Assembly (NCBI GenBank): GCA_018114805.1
Contig: CP073042.1
Coordinates: 5,501,501 to 5,565,500, forward strand
Length of the DNA: 64,000 nt
Direction: 5' to 3'
From: Candidatus Streptomyces philanthi
Lineage (GTDB): Bacteria > Actinomycetota > Actinomycetes > Streptomycetales > Streptomycetaceae
The position numbers and the translations under genes are program-made. Below, one piece after another: positions 63,982 to 64,000 of this stretch; within the stretch, counting starts at the first letter, position 1; each line of letters opens with the position of its first letter. The notes below the pieces were generated by a model. The model did not search any database. It was not told the DNA's origin and saw only the letters and a program-made list of their open reading frames with translations.

Positions 63982-64000
63982 GGCGGGCCGAGGGCACGGA

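Overview
The window is high-GC DNA with strong third-position G/C bias, GTG starts, GGAGG-type ribosome sites and a typical actinomycete gene set: whiA next to rapZ and a CofD/YvcK-like gene, a mycothiol-dependent isomerase-fold protein, an ANTAR response regulator beside pyruvate kinase, TerD/TerC proteins and an IdeR/DmdR-type iron box. This points to Streptomyces or a very close relative. There are no insertion sequences, CRISPR arrays, rRNA genes or prophage.

Layout. 1-4.5 kb: 3' end of chorismate mutase, an M20 peptidase (-) and aminopeptidase N. 5-9.6 kb: a broken NmrA-like reductase, broken desA and desB of the desferrioxamine pathway behind an iron box, and a short unknown gene facing them. 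9.8-16 kb: secreted 5'-nucleotidase, broken SIMPL protein, pyruvate kinase, an unusual tRNA(CAA), ANTAR regulator and thioesterase. 16-23.5 kb: broken YdeP-type molybdoenzyme, intact polA, broken lytic transglycosylase. 23.6-32.6 kb: broken hrpB and methyltransferase, intact rpsA with a near-consensus promoter, broken beta-helix protein, broken PAC2 protein, intact coaE. 32.8-40.5 kb: small membrane and TPR proteins, broken serine protease, PemK-like protein, broken uridine-kinase-like gene, ogt, secreted GDPD, broken phosphotransferase, DUF4177. 40.6-52 kb: uvrB, two broken TerD-family genes, terC, an MBL hydrolase with a TTA codon, a maleylpyruvate-isomerase-like gene and uvrA. 52-57.2 kb: broken PfkB sugar kinase with a lacI fragment and operator, Rieske lipoprotein, PTP-like phosphatase, broken regulator, and a broken secreted cysteine protease with a membrane-anchored partner. 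57.5-64 kb: uvrC-rapZ-yvcK-whiA operon and gap.

The main message is gene decay. I count about 33 frameshifts and 5 internal stops in about 19 genes. None falls in the housekeeping genes (polA, uvrA, uvrB, uvrC, pepN, pyk, rpsA, coaE, rapZ, whiA, gap), although these are the longest targets. Several dispensable genes carry two to five lesions each. Random sequencing error would not respect gene function, so I read this as a Streptomyces chromosome under reductive evolution. Raw-read checking is still needed. Core metabolism (pyk, gap, coaE), nucleotide excision repair (uvrABC with polA), translation and the whiA developmental locus are kept. Siderophore synthesis, secreted hydrolases, sugar uptake control and the Ter stress genes are being lost.
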